DNA from: Bacteroidaceae bacterium
Lineage (GTDB): Bacteria > Bacteroidota > Bacteroidia > Bacteroidales > Bacteroidaceae
DNA: 64,000 bases
NCBI GenBank assembly: GCA_030843315.1
Contig: JAUUPT010000008.1
Location: forward strand, 21,738 to 85,737
Direction of reading: 5' to 3'
Below are positions 50,171-60,282 of this stretch, in pieces. Position 1 is the first letter of the stretch, and every line of letters starts with the position of its first letter. The translations under genes were made by a program, and so were the position numbers. The notes beneath the pieces were generated by a model. That model was not told the DNA's origin. It searched no databases and saw nothing but the letters and a program-made list of their open reading frames with translations.

Positions 50171-51121
50171 ATGCAACACCCATTCAAAGAATTCTTTTAC
50201 TTCTCCCGGGGAGAAAGACGTGGCATACTGGTGCTGATAGCGGGTATTATCCTTGTCTTTCTCATCGGGTATTTTTATTCATACCGGATAGAACAGCAAA
50301 TTCCTTCCGATGAGGAGATACGGCAACACGTCCTTGCCGAAGCAGAATATGAAGCCTTTATCGCCTCTGTAAAAGAAGAAGAAAAGAACAGGGAGGAACC
50401 TCACTACCCATATTCCCGCGAACAGCAGCCAGCCATCGATTTGGCACCCTTCAACCCAAACACGGCAGATTCCGTAACCTTCCGCACTTTAGGCCTGCCG
50501 GGATGGATGGCGCGCAACATTCTGCATTACCGCAACAAAGGAGGAAAGTTCCGCAAAGCGGAAGATTTCAAGAAAGTATACGGGCTGACGGAAGAACAAT
50601 ATCAGGCGCTATTACCTTATATATACATCGCTCCCGAGGATACAGCAAGACATATACCCCGCCTTTACACCCCACCGGCAGCGAATGACAGCACCGCAAG
50701 CGTCCAAGCCGTACTTTATAAATATCCCGAAGGCACCGTTGTCGACCTGAACCGTGCCGACACCACCGAATTGAAGAAGATTCCGGGCATCGGCAGTGGC
50801 ATCGCCCGCTTGATAGCCGGCTACCGCCAACGGTTGGGAGGCTTCTACAGCATCGAACAGTTGCAAGACATTCACGTGGATTATCATCAACTGCAATCCT
50901 GGCTCCGCATCAACAGCAAGGACATCCGCCCTCTCAACCTCAATCGTGCCGGAATAGAGAAGCTTCGCAACCATCCTTATATCAACTTCTACCAGGCAAA
51001 GGCGTTTGTAGAATACCGGAAGAAGAAAGGAACACTCCGCAACCTGAAACCTTTTGCACTCTACGAAGAGTTCTCCGCCACTGATTTAGAGCGAATCAGC
51101 CACTATGTTTGCTTTGAATAG
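50171..51121 (+). CDS. Membrane-anchored helix-hairpin-helix (ComEA-like) protein
   Basis: The 316-residue protein has a short basic start, one membrane helix (about 18-38, GILVLIAGIILVFLIGYFY) and three helix-hairpin-helix units. These are FNPNTADSVTFRTLGLPGWM near residue 94, VDLNRADTTELKKIPGIGSG near 192 and LNLNRAGIEKLRNHPYINFY near 257. ComEA-type proteins bind incoming DNA at the membrane; three units in one protein is more than ComEA itself has. It lies 6 bp behind the NSS transporter. A role in DNA uptake is an inference, as no other com genes are present. Confidence 0.83.
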   Translation: MQHPFKEFFYFSRGERRGILVLIAGIILVFLIGYFYSYRIEQQIPSDEEIRQHVLAEAEYEAFIASVKEEEKNREEPHYPYSREQQPAIDLAPFNPNTADSVTFRTLGLPGWMARNILHYRNKGGKFRKAEDFKKVYGLTEEQYQALLPYIYIAPEDTARHIPRLYTPPAANDSTASVQAVLYKYPEGTVVDLNRADTTELKKIPGIGSGIARLIAGYRQRLGGFYSIEQLQDIHVDYHQLQSWLRINSKDIRPLNLNRAGIEKLRNHPYINFYQAKAFVEYRKKKGTLRNLKPFALYEEFSATDLERISHYVCFE

Positions 51122-51244
51122 CAAGAAACAATAACTATTTTTCATTTCAGATGCAACTTTTCCCCTAACGACTTCGTCTAACAAACAGAAACCACCTTGA
51201 AAGCAGAAAGGCCAACTGCAACAAAGGGAAACAATCGTATAGAC

Positions 51245-53569
51245 ATGAGGAAATTAATAATAGTAGCCATACTGCTGGGCAGCGTGGTACAGGGCATTCT
51301 TGCCCAGAAAATAGAGATTAAAGGAACGGTTTGCGATGCCGCCAACAATACCATCGAGTACACCAATATTGTATTGCAAACCCTCGACTCCACATTTGTG
51401 AACGGGGTAACCACCAATCCGCAAGGGCAGTTTGCTTTCAAGAATACAGATGCAGGAGATTACCGACTGGTACTTTCCAGCATCGGCTACAACACCCAGT
51501 ACATCACCCTCAATGGAGTTAAACGCAGTACAGACCTCGGGCAGATAGTAATGGATAGCGCCGCCATCGCCCTGGAAGGAGTGACCATTACCGGTTCCAG
51601 ACAAATCAGCCGCGCCGACCGGAAGTTAGTCTTCCCATCCGAAAGGCAGATGAAAACCTCTACCAACGGAGTCAACCTGCTACAAGAACTGATGCTGCCC
51701 CGCATCCTGGTAAACCCCATGAACAATGAAATAGGCCTGTCCGGCGGTGGTGAACTGCAACTGCGCATCAACGGCGTGAAAGCCGAAATAGACGAAATCA
51801 AATCCATTCGCCCGGCAGACATTATCCGCATAGAGTACCATGACAACCCCGGTCTGCGCTACGGCAACGCCGAGGTAGTGATAGATTACATCGTACGCCG
51901 CCCCGATACAGGGGGAAATTTCGGTGCCGACCTCTCGCAAAGCATAAATGCTAGATGGGGCAACTACAACCTGTACGGCAAAGTAAACCACAAAAAGTCC
52001 GAGTTAGGCTTCTCTTACTACATGGGTCCACGAGACTTTGACGGCCTATATCGTGACAATGAAGAAGAGTTCCACCTTGCAGACGGCACCACTTTGCGCC
52101 GCCTGGAACGGGGTGAGCCCAGCAAAGCAACCATGATCATGCATAGCCTGAATGTAAACTACAGCCTGCAAGCCTCAGAAAACTCCTTTTTCAGCGCGGC
52201 ATTCCGCCTGCGAGGAAACAATCAACCCCATTGGGACTATAAAGGAACTCTCTATAATGCCAACGACGAAACAGACGTGGTGAATATGGTGGACCGTACC
52301 AAACAAAGCTGGGCACGCCCTTCGCTGGACTTGTACTACCAACAGAATCTGAAAAACAAGCAAACCCTGGTATTCAATGTCGTAGGCACTTATAACCGGG
52401 ATAAATCACATCGGTTCTACCAAGAGAGCATCCCGGAAGAGATGTTGACCGACATCGACAATAATGTCCTGGGAAATAAATACTCCCTGATTGCCGAAGC
52501 CATCTACGAGAAACAATTCTCAAAAGGCAATGCACTGAGTTTCGGCTTGAACCATACGCAATCTTATGCCAACAACGAATATAAGAATGGTCATTACTAC
52601 GAGACTAATATGCATCAGGGCAACACATACCTGTTCGGTGAGTATCGCGGAAAGATAAACAAGTTGAACTATAGACTGGGAATTGCCGCAACCCGCTTCT
52701 ATTACAATCAGAACGGTGACGACCAGTCCACCAAGAATTATAGTTTTAACCCGAGCATCGTGTTGCACTATGCCTTCTCCGACAACTCCTACCTACGTTG
52801 GAAAGCGAACATCTACAATGCATCCCCTTCATTGGGCGACCTCAGTGCAGTGGAACAAGCGGTAGATTCGTTCCAAATCCGCCGCGGCAATCCGAACTTG
52901 AAATCGTATATGTGCTATAACACGGAGCTGACGTACGAATGGAAGAAAGGCATCTTCTACACCAACCTATGGGGTGCATACGACTATCGCCCCGACGCCA
53001 TCATGGATGAAAAGATTCAGGAAGGGAATAAGATAGTACAGACCTGGGATAACCAGAAAGACTGGCAAAAGATTTCCGGACGTGCCATGTTCCGCGTAGG
53101 TCCTATCCGGGACATCGTGCAACTCTCGTTCACAGGGGGTGTCAACCATTACATGAGCCACGGCAACCAATACTCGCACACCTACACCAACTGGTTCTGC
53201 GAAGCGGAAGCTTCAGTAAGCTACAAACAATACTCTTTGTACTGGCAGATAAATACCAACTGGAATAACTTCTGGGGTGAGACTCTGAGTGGGGGAGAAA
53301 ACATCCAGATATTAGGCGTATATTACAGGCACAAAGACCTGCGGGTGGGAATCGGTGCATTCAATCCTTTCACCGACAACTATAAGGTACAAAGCGAGAA
53401 TTGGAACCGGTTTGCCTCTTACAAAACAAAGAATTATATCAAAGAAAGTTCCCGTATGTTCCTAATCAACTTCTCTTATAACTTCTCGTTCGGCCGCACC
53501 TTTAAGACGGCACAACGGAAAGTCAGCAACAGCGATGATGACTCAGGAGTCATGAGTACAGGGAAATAA
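51245..53569 (+). CDS. Outer-membrane beta-barrel protein with carboxypeptidase-regulatory-like domain (TonB-receptor-like)
   Basis: From the ATG at 51245 the protein has 774 residues. It has a signal peptide ending near GILAQ (residue 20) and a regulatory-like domain IEIKGTVCDAANNTIEYTNI (about 22-100). A plug-like region (about 110-220, with GGGELQLRINGVKAEIDEIK) and a barrel ending in NFSFGRTFKTAQR follow. This is the 'OMP_b-brl_3' type common in Bacteroides, close to TonB-dependent receptors but without a SusD partner. An earlier in-frame start at 51197 would add sixteen residues before the signal. The ligand is unknown. Confidence 0.85.
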   Translation: MRKLIIVAILLGSVVQGILAQKIEIKGTVCDAANNTIEYTNIVLQTLDSTFVNGVTTNPQGQFAFKNTDAGDYRLVLSSIGYNTQYITLNGVKRSTDLGQIVMDSAAIALEGVTITGSRQISRADRKLVFPSERQMKTSTNGVNLLQELMLPRILVNPMNNEIGLSGGGELQLRINGVKAEIDEIKSIRPADIIRIEYHDNPGLRYGNAEVVIDYIVRRPDTGGNFGADLSQSINARWGNYNLYGKVNHKKSELGFSYYMGPRDFDGLYRDNEEEFHLADGTTLRRLERGEPSKATMIMHSLNVNYSLQASENSFFSAAFRLRGNNQPHWDYKGTLYNANDETDVVNMVDRTKQSWARPSLDLYYQQNLKNKQTLVFNVVGTYNRDKSHRFYQESIPEEMLTDIDNNVLGNKYSLIAEAIYEKQFSKGNALSFGLNHTQSYANNEYKNGHYYETNMHQGNTYLFGEYRGKINKLNYRLGIAATRFYYNQNGDDQSTKNYSFNPSIVLHYAFSDNSYLRWKANIYNASPSLGDLSAVEQAVDSFQIRRGNPNLKSYMCYNTELTYEWKKGIFYTNLWGAYDYRPDAIMDEKIQEGNKIVQTWDNQKDWQKISGRAMFRVGPIRDIVQLSFTGGVNHYMSHGNQYSHTYTNWFCEAEASVSYKQYSLYWQINTNWNNFWGETLSGGENIQILGVYYRHKDLRVGIGAFNPFTDNYKVQSENWNRFASYKTKNYIKESSRMFLINFSYNFSFGRTFKTAQRKVSNSDDDSGVMSTGK

Positions 53570-53606
53570 AGGCAAAGCTCTTTTGCCGATTCAGCGAAAG
53601 CCCGGC

Positions 53607-54269
53607 CTACTGAACCGTCTTGTCTATCTCCCCGTCAATCATGTGTATGGTGCGGTCGGTAATCCGGGCGAGCCCCTCATCGTGGGTAACGATGACAAAG
53701 GTTTGTCCGAAGCGGTTGCGCAAATCAAAGAAGAGCTGGTGCAGTTCTTCTTTGTTGTGTGTATCGAGGCTGCCCGAAGGCTCGTCCGCCAACACTACCG
53801 CCGGATGGTTGATGAGTGCACGGGCTACTGCCACCCGCTGCTTCTCTCCGCCGGACAACTCGTTCGGCTTGTGGGAAGCACGCTCGGCAAGCCCCATGAA
53901 TTCGAGAATCTCCTTAGCAGCTGCCTGGGCTTCCTGTTGCCCTTTCCCGGCAATGAAGGCGGGTATCATCACGTTCTCCAAAGCAGTGAACTCCGGCAAC
54001 AATTGATGGAACTGAAACACAAAGCCGATATGCCTGTTGCGAAACGCCGATAGTTCCTTCTCCTTCATGCGGTTGACCTGCGTACCGTCAATCATCACCG
54101 AACCGCTGTCCGGCATATCCAGCGTACCCATGATCTGCAACAGCGTCGTCTTGCCCGCACCACTGGGGCCCACAATGCTGACAATCTCGCCTTTCTCTAT
54201 CTCCAGTTCAATGCCACGCAACACTTGCAGGCTGCCGAAACTCTTCGTTATATTTTCTAATCGTATCAT
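53607..54269 (-). CDS. ABC transporter ATP-binding protein (LolD/MacB type)
   Basis: The 220-residue ATPase has the Walker A loop [12 protein letters not shown] near residue 36, the signature [15 protein letters not shown] near 140 and Walker [13 protein letters not shown] just after. LolD/MacB-type ATPases power lipoprotein release from the inner membrane or peptide export. No permease gene lies beside it, so the membrane partner must be elsewhere. It is 9 bp behind tcdA on the same strand. Confidence 0.88.
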   Translation of the reverse strand: MIRLENITKSFGSLQVLRGIELEIEKGEIVSIVGPSGAGKTTLLQIMGTLDMPDSGSVMIDGTQVNRMKEKELSAFRNRHIGFVFQFHQLLPEFTALENVMIPAFIAGKGQQEAQAAAKEILEFMGLAERASHKPNELSGGEKQRVAVARALINHPAVVLADEPSGSLDTHNKEELHQLFFDLRNRFGQTFVIVTHDEGLARITDRTIHMIDGEIDKTVQ

Positions 54270-54278
54270 ACTTATCTT

Positions 54279-54998
54279 TTATAACCTCTTTATCACATAC
54301 TCCGCCAGATAGCAGCCAAAGACCGCCGGCATATAGCTGACCGTTCCGCACGTCGATTTCTTGTTCATCTCGTCCTCCGTCAGCAACACCGCCTTCGGGT
54401 CGGCCTGCTCCGTGCTGAAGACTACCGGCAACTTACGCCTGATTCCCATCTTCTGGAGACGCTTGCGCACGGCTTTACTTAGTCCGCAATGATAAGTGTC
54501 CCATATATCGGCAAAGCGCACTTGCGTAATATCGCTTTTAGCTCCCGCCCCCATGCTGGACACAATCTTGATATGCCGCTTCATCGCCTCCGCTATCAAG
54601 TGGCATTTCGGCGCAAGCGTATCAATGGCATCCACCACAAAGTCATAAGTAGCAGCATCGAGCAACTCCGGAATATTCTCATCCTTCAGATACACAGGCA
54701 GTACCCTCAACTCCAACTCCGGGTTGATATCCTTGAAACGCGCTTCCAGCACCTCCGCCTTCTGCTTGCCGATGGTAGTATGCAACGCCGGCAACTGACG
54801 GTTAATATTGGTAGGTTGCACCGTGTCTGCATCTACAATGGTCATCCGCCCCACTCCGGCACGGCATATCATTTCGGCAGCGTATGCCCCTACGCCTCCC
54901 AGACCGACAACCAGCACATGCGCCCGTTGCAATCGTTCCATCTTTTCATCGCCCAGCAAAAGCTGCGTTCTTTGTTTCCACTCTTCCATCATCATCAT
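54279..54998 (-). CDS. tcdA: tRNA threonylcarbamoyladenosine dehydratase (TcdA/ThiF family)
   Basis: TcdA closes the ring of t6A at position 37 of tRNAs that read ANN codons, using ATP. The 239-residue E1-like enzyme has the nucleotide loop VLVVGLGGVGAYAAEMICRA near residue 29 and the R-x-x-x-R/Q stretch INRQLPALHTTIGKQK near 67. SMGAGAKSDITQVRFADIWD lies near 146. Four ATGs in a row make the exact start uncertain by up to nine bases. It lies between an antiporter and an ABC ATPase gene. Confidence 0.88.
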   Translation of the reverse strand: MMMMEEWKQRTQLLLGDEKMERLQRAHVLVVGLGGVGAYAAEMICRAGVGRMTIVDADTVQPTNINRQLPALHTTIGKQKAEVLEARFKDINPELELRVLPVYLKDENIPELLDAATYDFVVDAIDTLAPKCHLIAEAMKRHIKIVSSMGAGAKSDITQVRFADIWDTYHCGLSKAVRKRLQKMGIRRKLPVVFSTEQADPKAVLLTEDEMNKKSTCGTVSYMPAVFGCYLAEYVIKRL

Positions 54999-55010
54999 AA
55001 ATCATCCTAT

Positions 55011-57149
55011 TTAGTTCTTCTTAAACCACTTATAAAACCATTTACCTGCCTTCTCATAGTGTTGCGACTCATTGTTGCCACGCGGATTGGAGAAAGACAC
55101 CGCATCCTGGGGTTCGCCCAACTGGTCGGGGTACAACACTATCAGACTATTGTTTGCAAAGTATTTACTGATTTGTGCCGGCAGCTTCTCAAAGGAACTG
55201 TCATAAGAGATAGAGCCCCGGCGGGCACTGATAATCACCAGCAGATGGTCAAAGTTCACCTGCCCGGTCAGCAGCAGCAGGTCACCCCAATCATCCAGGC
55301 GGGAGAACTCCGTCAAGGTCTGCCCATGCTTCTTCCTCACCAGCCCTTGCAGATGGGCGGTGGTTTCTTCGTTTGCGAAGAAGTGTACGCGGCAGCCCAG
55401 CGTTCCTCCCAAACGGCAGAAGTGATCCACCCATTTTTGGAACCCGGCTTCATATTCAGCCTTCGGCGGCACGGCCACGATTACCCGCCTGATGGTATTG
55501 ATGGGTATCAGGAACTTGGACACCATCACTTCCCGGTGCAAACCCTTCAAAAGGTTCTCCGTAAGCATACCAAAGAATGTGTCTACAATATTGGCCTTGC
55601 GGTGCAAGCCGATAATGACATCGGTTGCTTCATATTCTTTGGCCGTATGGATAATACCGGCAGCGATATTCATATCATAGCGGGTAATCTGCTTCAACGG
55701 TACATCTACCGATGCCGTTATCATGGCGGCCTTCTCCAGGTAGCGCTTTCCACGAAGTTCCGCACTCTCCGAACTACTGTCATCATTGATCACATTCAGA
55801 GCCAGCAGATTGTCCTTCTGCTTCGAGTCGCGTATCACCAAAGAGAGGTTAATCAAGTCTTCAATTGTATCGGGATTGGCAATAGGTATCAATATTTTCT
55901 CTTCCTCTACCGAACGGTTCTCTTCCAGATGGGCTTCATCCATGGCAACCTTCCTTGCCGCCCGTTCCGTGATGAACGAACTCACCACACAAGTGACAAG
56001 GATCAGCAGCACGGTGCCATTCAGCACATCATCGTTCAGCAGGCGTTCGCCATTGGGCAGTATGATGTTATAACCCACCAGTACAGCCGCCAGGGTTGCT
56101 GCGGCTTGTGCATTACTCAATCCGTACATCAAGTCGCGCTCTACAGCGCCCATCTTATATATTTTCTGTGTCAGCCAGCAAGCAATCCATTTGCCTGCCA
56201 ATGCCACCACTATCATCACGGCAGCCACCGTCAAGGCATCTCCGTGCCCGAAGATCACGTGTACATCAATCAGCATCCCCACACCAATCAGGAAGTAAGG
56301 AATGAACAACGCATTGCCCACAAACTCCAGATGATTCATCAACGGGGAGACATGGGGAATCAGACGATTCAGCACCAAGCCCGCAAGGAATGCGCCCAGG
56401 ATGCCTTCCATCCCTACAAATTCCATCAGTCCGGCACCCAGGAACACCATCGCAAGCACGAAGATAAACTGCATCACATTGTCATCATATCTCCTGAAGA
56501 ACCAGCGGCCGATGCGCGGGAAGAGATAGATAATCAGCCCTCCCAGGAAGATGACCTTAACCACCAGCCACACCCAGAACAAGCCATCGGACTCTCCCTT
56601 GAACATGCCGCCAACCACCGCCAGCACCAGCAAGGTAAGCGTATCCGTCACTGCCGTACCCCCTACCGCAATGCTCACACTGCGATGACGGGATACACCA
56701 TAACGTATCACAATGGGGTAAGCAACCAGCGTGTGCGAGGCGTACATACTGGCCAACAGCACAGAAGTGATGACGCTATACTTCAACAGCGTCACATTCG
56801 TAACAAATCCTATTCCTATCGGGATAATAAAAGCCAACAAGCCCAGCACCAGCGCCTTGCCCCGGTTCTGCTTAAAGTCCCCCATATTCATCTCCAACCC
56901 GGCAAGGAACATGATATAATACAAACCCACTTTGCCGAAAAGTTCAAAGCTGCTGTCGCGCACCAGGATATTGAAGCCATGCTCCCCTATAACGAGCCCA
57001 GCCAGTATCATACCGATGATGTGCGGAATACGCAGCCTGTTCAGTAACATAGGTGCAAACAATATAATGAGAAGTACAAGGAGAAATATCCATGTAGGGT
57101 CGGTAATCGGGAGATTCAAACTGAAGTCAAACCAATCCATAGGCTGCAA
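55011..57149 (-). CDS. CPA2-family cation:proton antiporter with C-terminal USP-like domains
   Basis: The 712-residue protein has about twelve membrane helices in its first 400 residues (LNRLRIPHIIGMILAGLVIG near 37, and GTAVTDTLTLLVLAVVGG near 169). A cytosolic C-terminal half follows, with two stretches like universal stress proteins (ILIPIANPDTIEDLINLSL near 420 and RRVIVAVPPKAEYEAGFQKW near 555). CPA2 antiporters exchange sodium or potassium for protons; USP-like tails sense nucleotides. It is upstream of tcdA by 12 bp. Since cdaA is in this window, control of ion transport by cyclic di-AMP is possible but unproven. Confidence 0.88.
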   Translation of the reverse strand: MQPMDWFDFSLNLPITDPTWIFLLVLLIILFAPMLLNRLRIPHIIGMILAGLVIGEHGFNILVRDSSFELFGKVGLYYIMFLAGLEMNMGDFKQNRGKALVLGLLAFIIPIGIGFVTNVTLLKYSVITSVLLASMYASHTLVAYPIVIRYGVSRHRSVSIAVGGTAVTDTLTLLVLAVVGGMFKGESDGLFWVWLVVKVIFLGGLIIYLFPRIGRWFFRRYDDNVMQFIFVLAMVFLGAGLMEFVGMEGILGAFLAGLVLNRLIPHVSPLMNHLEFVGNALFIPYFLIGVGMLIDVHVIFGHGDALTVAAVMIVVALAGKWIACWLTQKIYKMGAVERDLMYGLSNAQAAATLAAVLVGYNIILPNGERLLNDDVLNGTVLLILVTCVVSSFITERAARKVAMDEAHLEENRSVEEEKILIPIANPDTIEDLINLSLVIRDSKQKDNLLALNVINDDSSSESAELRGKRYLEKAAMITASVDVPLKQITRYDMNIAAGIIHTAKEYEATDVIIGLHRKANIVDTFFGMLTENLLKGLHREVMVSKFLIPINTIRRVIVAVPPKAEYEAGFQKWVDHFCRLGGTLGCRVHFFANEETTAHLQGLVRKKHGQTLTEFSRLDDWGDLLLLTGQVNFDHLLVIISARRGSISYDSSFEKLPAQISKYFANNSLIVLYPDQLGEPQDAVSFSNPRGNNESQHYEKAGKWFYKWFKKN

Positions 57150-57218
57150 GTTATAGGTTTTGAATGCAAAATAACGAAAAAGTTTTCACTTTATGCGGTG
57201 TGATACAGCATTTTGTTA

Positions 57219-57226
57219 TAAATTTG
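57219..57226 (+). promoter_or_regulatory. -7 box for asd
   Basis: TAAATTTG matches TAnnTTTG and gives asd a leader of about 75 bases, which contains a hairpin. Confidence 0.6.
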
Positions 57227-57241
57227 CAGCCAATTATAATA

Positions 57242-57272
57242 AGTTGACAAGGTTTAAGTGCCCCTGTCAACT
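57242..57272 (+). promoter_or_regulatory. Leader hairpin of asd
   Basis: AGTTGACA (57242-57249) pairs with TGTCAACT (57265-57272) across a 15-base loop that can add a few G-C pairs. It lies in the asd leader, between the promoter and the ribosome binding site. It is too small for a lysine riboswitch. It could be an mRNA stabiliser or protein site. Confidence 0.4.
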
Positions 57273-57309
57273 CATCAATTAATTTATAAACTAAAAACAA
57301 AAGAAAAAA

Positions 57310-58317
57310 ATGAAAGTAGCTATTGTTGGAGCAAGCGGAGCCGTGGGACAGGAGTTCCTGCGAGTGCTCGATGAAAGAAATTTCCCGTTGGACGAGTTAG
57401 TATTGTTCGGTTCTAAACGCAGTGCCGGAACTAAATATACCTTCCGCGGTAAACAGATCGAGGTTAAACTCTTGCAACACAACGATGACTTTAAAGGGGT
57501 TGATATCGCTTTCACTTCCGCAGGCGCAGGCACCTCTAAAGAGTTTGCCGAGACAATTACCAAGTACGGAGCCGTAATGATTGACAATTCCAGTGCTTTC
57601 CGTATGGATGCCGATGTACCTTTGGTTGTACCCGAAATGAATGCTGCCGACGCCAAAGACCGTCCGCGTGGCATCATAGCCAACCCTAACTGTACTACTA
57701 TCCAGATGGTAGTGGCACTGAAAGCCATCGAACAGCTTTCTCATATAAAGACCGTACACGTTTCTACCTACCAGGCTGCCAGCGGTGCCGGTGCTGCCGC
57801 TATGGACGAGTTGTACCAGCAATACCGTCAGGTATTGGCAGGCGAACCTGTCACCGTAGAGAAGTTTGCCTACCAGTTGGCATTCAACCTCATCCCGCAG
57901 ATTGACGTATTCACCGAAAACGGATATACTAAGGAAGAGATGAAGATGTTCAACGAAACTCGCAAGATTATGCATTCCGATGTAAAAGTGAGTGCCACTT
58001 GTGTACGTGTTCCCGCCCTCCGTTCCCACTCAGAAAGCATCTGGGTAGAGACTGAACGTCCTATCTCCGTAGAAGAGGCTCGCGAAGCCTTTGCCAACGG
58101 CGATGGTCTTGTACTGATGGACAACCCGGCAGAAAAGGAATACCCGATGCCGTTGTTCCTTGCCGGTAAAGACCCGGTTTACGTAGGCCGCATCCGCAAA
58201 GACCTTGCCAACGAAAACGGATTGACCTTCTGGATCGTAGGCGACCAGATTAAGAAAGGCGCTGCACTGAATGCGGTGCAGATTGCAGAATATCTGATAA
58301 AGGAAAAGGCGGTTTAA
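57310..58317 (+). CDS. asd: Aspartate-semialdehyde dehydrogenase
   Basis: Asd reduces aspartyl phosphate to aspartate semialdehyde with NADPH, a branch point to lysine, diaminopimelate, threonine and methionine. The 335-residue protein has the nucleotide loop [18 protein letters not shown] at the start. The catalytic cysteine is in [12 protein letters not shown] near residue 127. [17 protein letters not shown] follows near 155, and the active-site histidine in [13 protein letters not shown] is near 240. It stands alone with its own promoter and a shared hairpin at its end. Confidence 0.96.
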   Translation: MKVAIVGASGAVGQEFLRVLDERNFPLDELVLFGSKRSAGTKYTFRGKQIEVKLLQHNDDFKGVDIAFTSAGAGTSKEFAETITKYGAVMIDNSSAFRMDADVPLVVPEMNAADAKDRPRGIIANPNCTTIQMVVALKAIEQLSHIKTVHVSTYQAASGAGAAAMDELYQQYRQVLAGEPVTVEKFAYQLAFNLIPQIDVFTENGYTKEEMKMFNETRKIMHSDVKVSATCVRVPALRSHSESIWVETERPISVEEAREAFANGDGLVLMDNPAEKEYPMPLFLAGKDPVYVGRIRKDLANENGLTFWIVGDQIKKGAALNAVQIAEYLIKEKAV

Positions 58318-58334
58318 GAAGATATATATCAGCT

Positions 58335-58380
58335 AATAAAGGACGCCCCTCCGTCTTGGATGAAGGGGCGTCCTTTATTT
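58335..58380. terminator. Terminator between asd and susD
   Basis: Perfect 16-bp arms AATAAAGGACGCCCCT (58335-58350) and AGGGGCGTCCTTTATT (58364-58379) end the two converging genes. Confidence 0.85.
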
Positions 58381-58403
58381 ATTGTCAAACTTTAGCCTGG
58401 TTA

Positions 58404-60269
58404 TTACCAGCCCTTTGTTTGAGTCAGTTTGTAGTCATAGTCGGAATATTGCTCCATATCTTGTACACCCACAGGAGAAACGTATGCTTTCTCTTCATCA
58501 TAAGCATCTCTTGCCTCTACCTTCGATATCTTGTAGAAACCCACCATCTTGTCAGCATTTGTACCGTCATAAACAATATCTTGCCCTTCGGCATTACGTA
58601 CGGTCAACAAACCTTCATGCTCTTTATCCAAATAAGCGGGAACCTCCTTCGGGAAGTTAACCCATGCACCATACATGGTGTCCGGATACTTTTTATTATC
58701 CATATAAGATAACTTTTTCCAGCGCTTGATATCGAGCAAACGGGTATGTTCATAAACAAACTCCATTCGGCGTTCACGACGAATCTCCCATATCAATGGA
58801 GAAACATCAGAATCACGTCCGGGGTCATTGGGCAATGATGCCAATTGCATCGGAGCTGTTTTAACTGCTCCATTAGCTTCCGCATCACTGTCGAGGGGAC
58901 GGTTGCGGATAGCATTGATAGATTTATCAATATCGGCTTGTGTCACAGCAGTACCACCATAACTTTCAGCCAACTCGGCCTTAGCCTCAATCCAGTCGAG
59001 CAGGACTTCTGCATAGCGGATTACAGGTGCATCATTCTCATTCAGTGCTCCACCAAATTTAGCAGGACGGCTTGCAATCCTGTCCGGAGACCAGTAGGAT
59101 GCTCCTTCACGGCTTGTGAATTTATCGGTATATGCCATTGTCAAAGACTTGTGCCATGGGAAATTGTAGAACGTAGCTTCAAAACGCGGATCACGCGTCT
59201 TTGCCATTATTGCCATATCAAAGTCTTTAGCATTCGCAACCGTTGAAACTTGATAGGGTTGACCGTCCGTACAGATAAATGATTTCAGCAATTCCAGGTT
59301 GACACCATTCTGACCTTCATCACCATTTGAGTAAGAAGCTATACTATGAACAGCTTTTGCAGTGGCATAATGACGATAGAAGATTACTTCCGGGTGTCCG
59401 GCCAGATTATCCGAACCAAAAATGGAACGGAAGTCTTTGCTACAGCTATACTTACCGGTATTCATCACAACTTCTGATGCATCGACACTGAATTGCAGAT
59501 ATTTCTTCGCACGTTCACCATCCAGTTTATGATACTTTTGCCAAGTACCTTCAAAAAGCATGAAGCGGGAAGTCAATGCTGCTATCAAATCTCTGTTCAC
59601 ATACTGCGTGCTGCCATTATCTTGTATATAGGCATTCTCAATGGCATATTTCAAGTCATCATATACCTTATCCATTACATAACCACGGTCGTCACGGTCC
59701 TTATACATGGTTGCCAAGTCTGTTTCATCTACCGGCTTATCAAAATAAGGAACGTCACCGAAAGAGACAACCAGATTGTAGTAAGCATAAGCACGGAAGA
59801 AACGGGCTACGGCAGTCCAATGTTTATAAGCTGCATCACTCAAATTGCCCTTATATTCCTCGGCACGCTGGAGCATGATATTAGCTTTACGTACCCAACC
59901 AAAATTCCATTTCTCTCCACTATATTGGCGATGCCATGATTGGTCCAATAATTTGTTCGGGGCTACGGCAACACCCAATTTATCAGGCACTGAAGATATA
60001 AAGTTTTCTTGCTTACCTTCACCAGAACAAACATCGTCGCTAAATGTATATCCTCTCAAAGATGTATAATTGGTTGAATAACTCGTGTTATAACCGCAAA
60101 GGAACCAAGAATAAAATTCTACACTATACATACGGAAGTCCGATTCATTTCTCCAAAAACCGCTGTTATCTTCCACTTTGTCCAATTGCGGACGATCGAG
60201 GAAATCTTCGCACCCTGTATTGAGCACAAGGGTTGCGGCGGCAAAGATGGCTAATATATATTTCTTCAT
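58404..60269 (-). CDS. SusD/RagB-family nutrient-binding lipoprotein
   Basis: The 621-residue protein has a lipoprotein signal ending in LVLNTGC (Cys19), then EDFLDRPQLDKVEDNSGFWR. The usual SusD start is followed by TPR-rich helices (RFFRAYAYYNLVVSFGDVPY near residue 150) and the family end with IRRERRMEFVYEHTRLLDIK near 510. It caps the SusC barrel at the cell surface and binds the nutrient, often a glycan. It lies 13 bp behind susC. The substrate is unknown, and no glycoside hydrolase is inside the window. Confidence 0.94.
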   Translation of the reverse strand: MKKYILAIFAAATLVLNTGCEDFLDRPQLDKVEDNSGFWRNESDFRMYSVEFYSWFLCGYNTSYSTNYTSLRGYTFSDDVCSGEGKQENFISSVPDKLGVAVAPNKLLDQSWHRQYSGEKWNFGWVRKANIMLQRAEEYKGNLSDAAYKHWTAVARFFRAYAYYNLVVSFGDVPYFDKPVDETDLATMYKDRDDRGYVMDKVYDDLKYAIENAYIQDNGSTQYVNRDLIAALTSRFMLFEGTWQKYHKLDGERAKKYLQFSVDASEVVMNTGKYSCSKDFRSIFGSDNLAGHPEVIFYRHYATAKAVHSIASYSNGDEGQNGVNLELLKSFICTDGQPYQVSTVANAKDFDMAIMAKTRDPRFEATFYNFPWHKSLTMAYTDKFTSREGASYWSPDRIASRPAKFGGALNENDAPVIRYAEVLLDWIEAKAELAESYGGTAVTQADIDKSINAIRNRPLDSDAEANGAVKTAPMQLASLPNDPGRDSDVSPLIWEIRRERRMEFVYEHTRLLDIKRWKKLSYMDNKKYPDTMYGAWVNFPKEVPAYLDKEHEGLLTVRNAEGQDIVYDGTNADKMVGFYKISKVEARDAYDEEKAYVSPVGVQDMEQYSDYDYKLTQTKGW

Positions 60270-60282
60270 TGTTCTTTAAGTT

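Noticed and set aside
54489..57047. Very long plus-strand open frame (852 codons)
   Set aside because: It is the antisense shadow of the antiporter and tcdA genes, rich in His, Gln and Arg. The minus-strand proteins have full family motifs.
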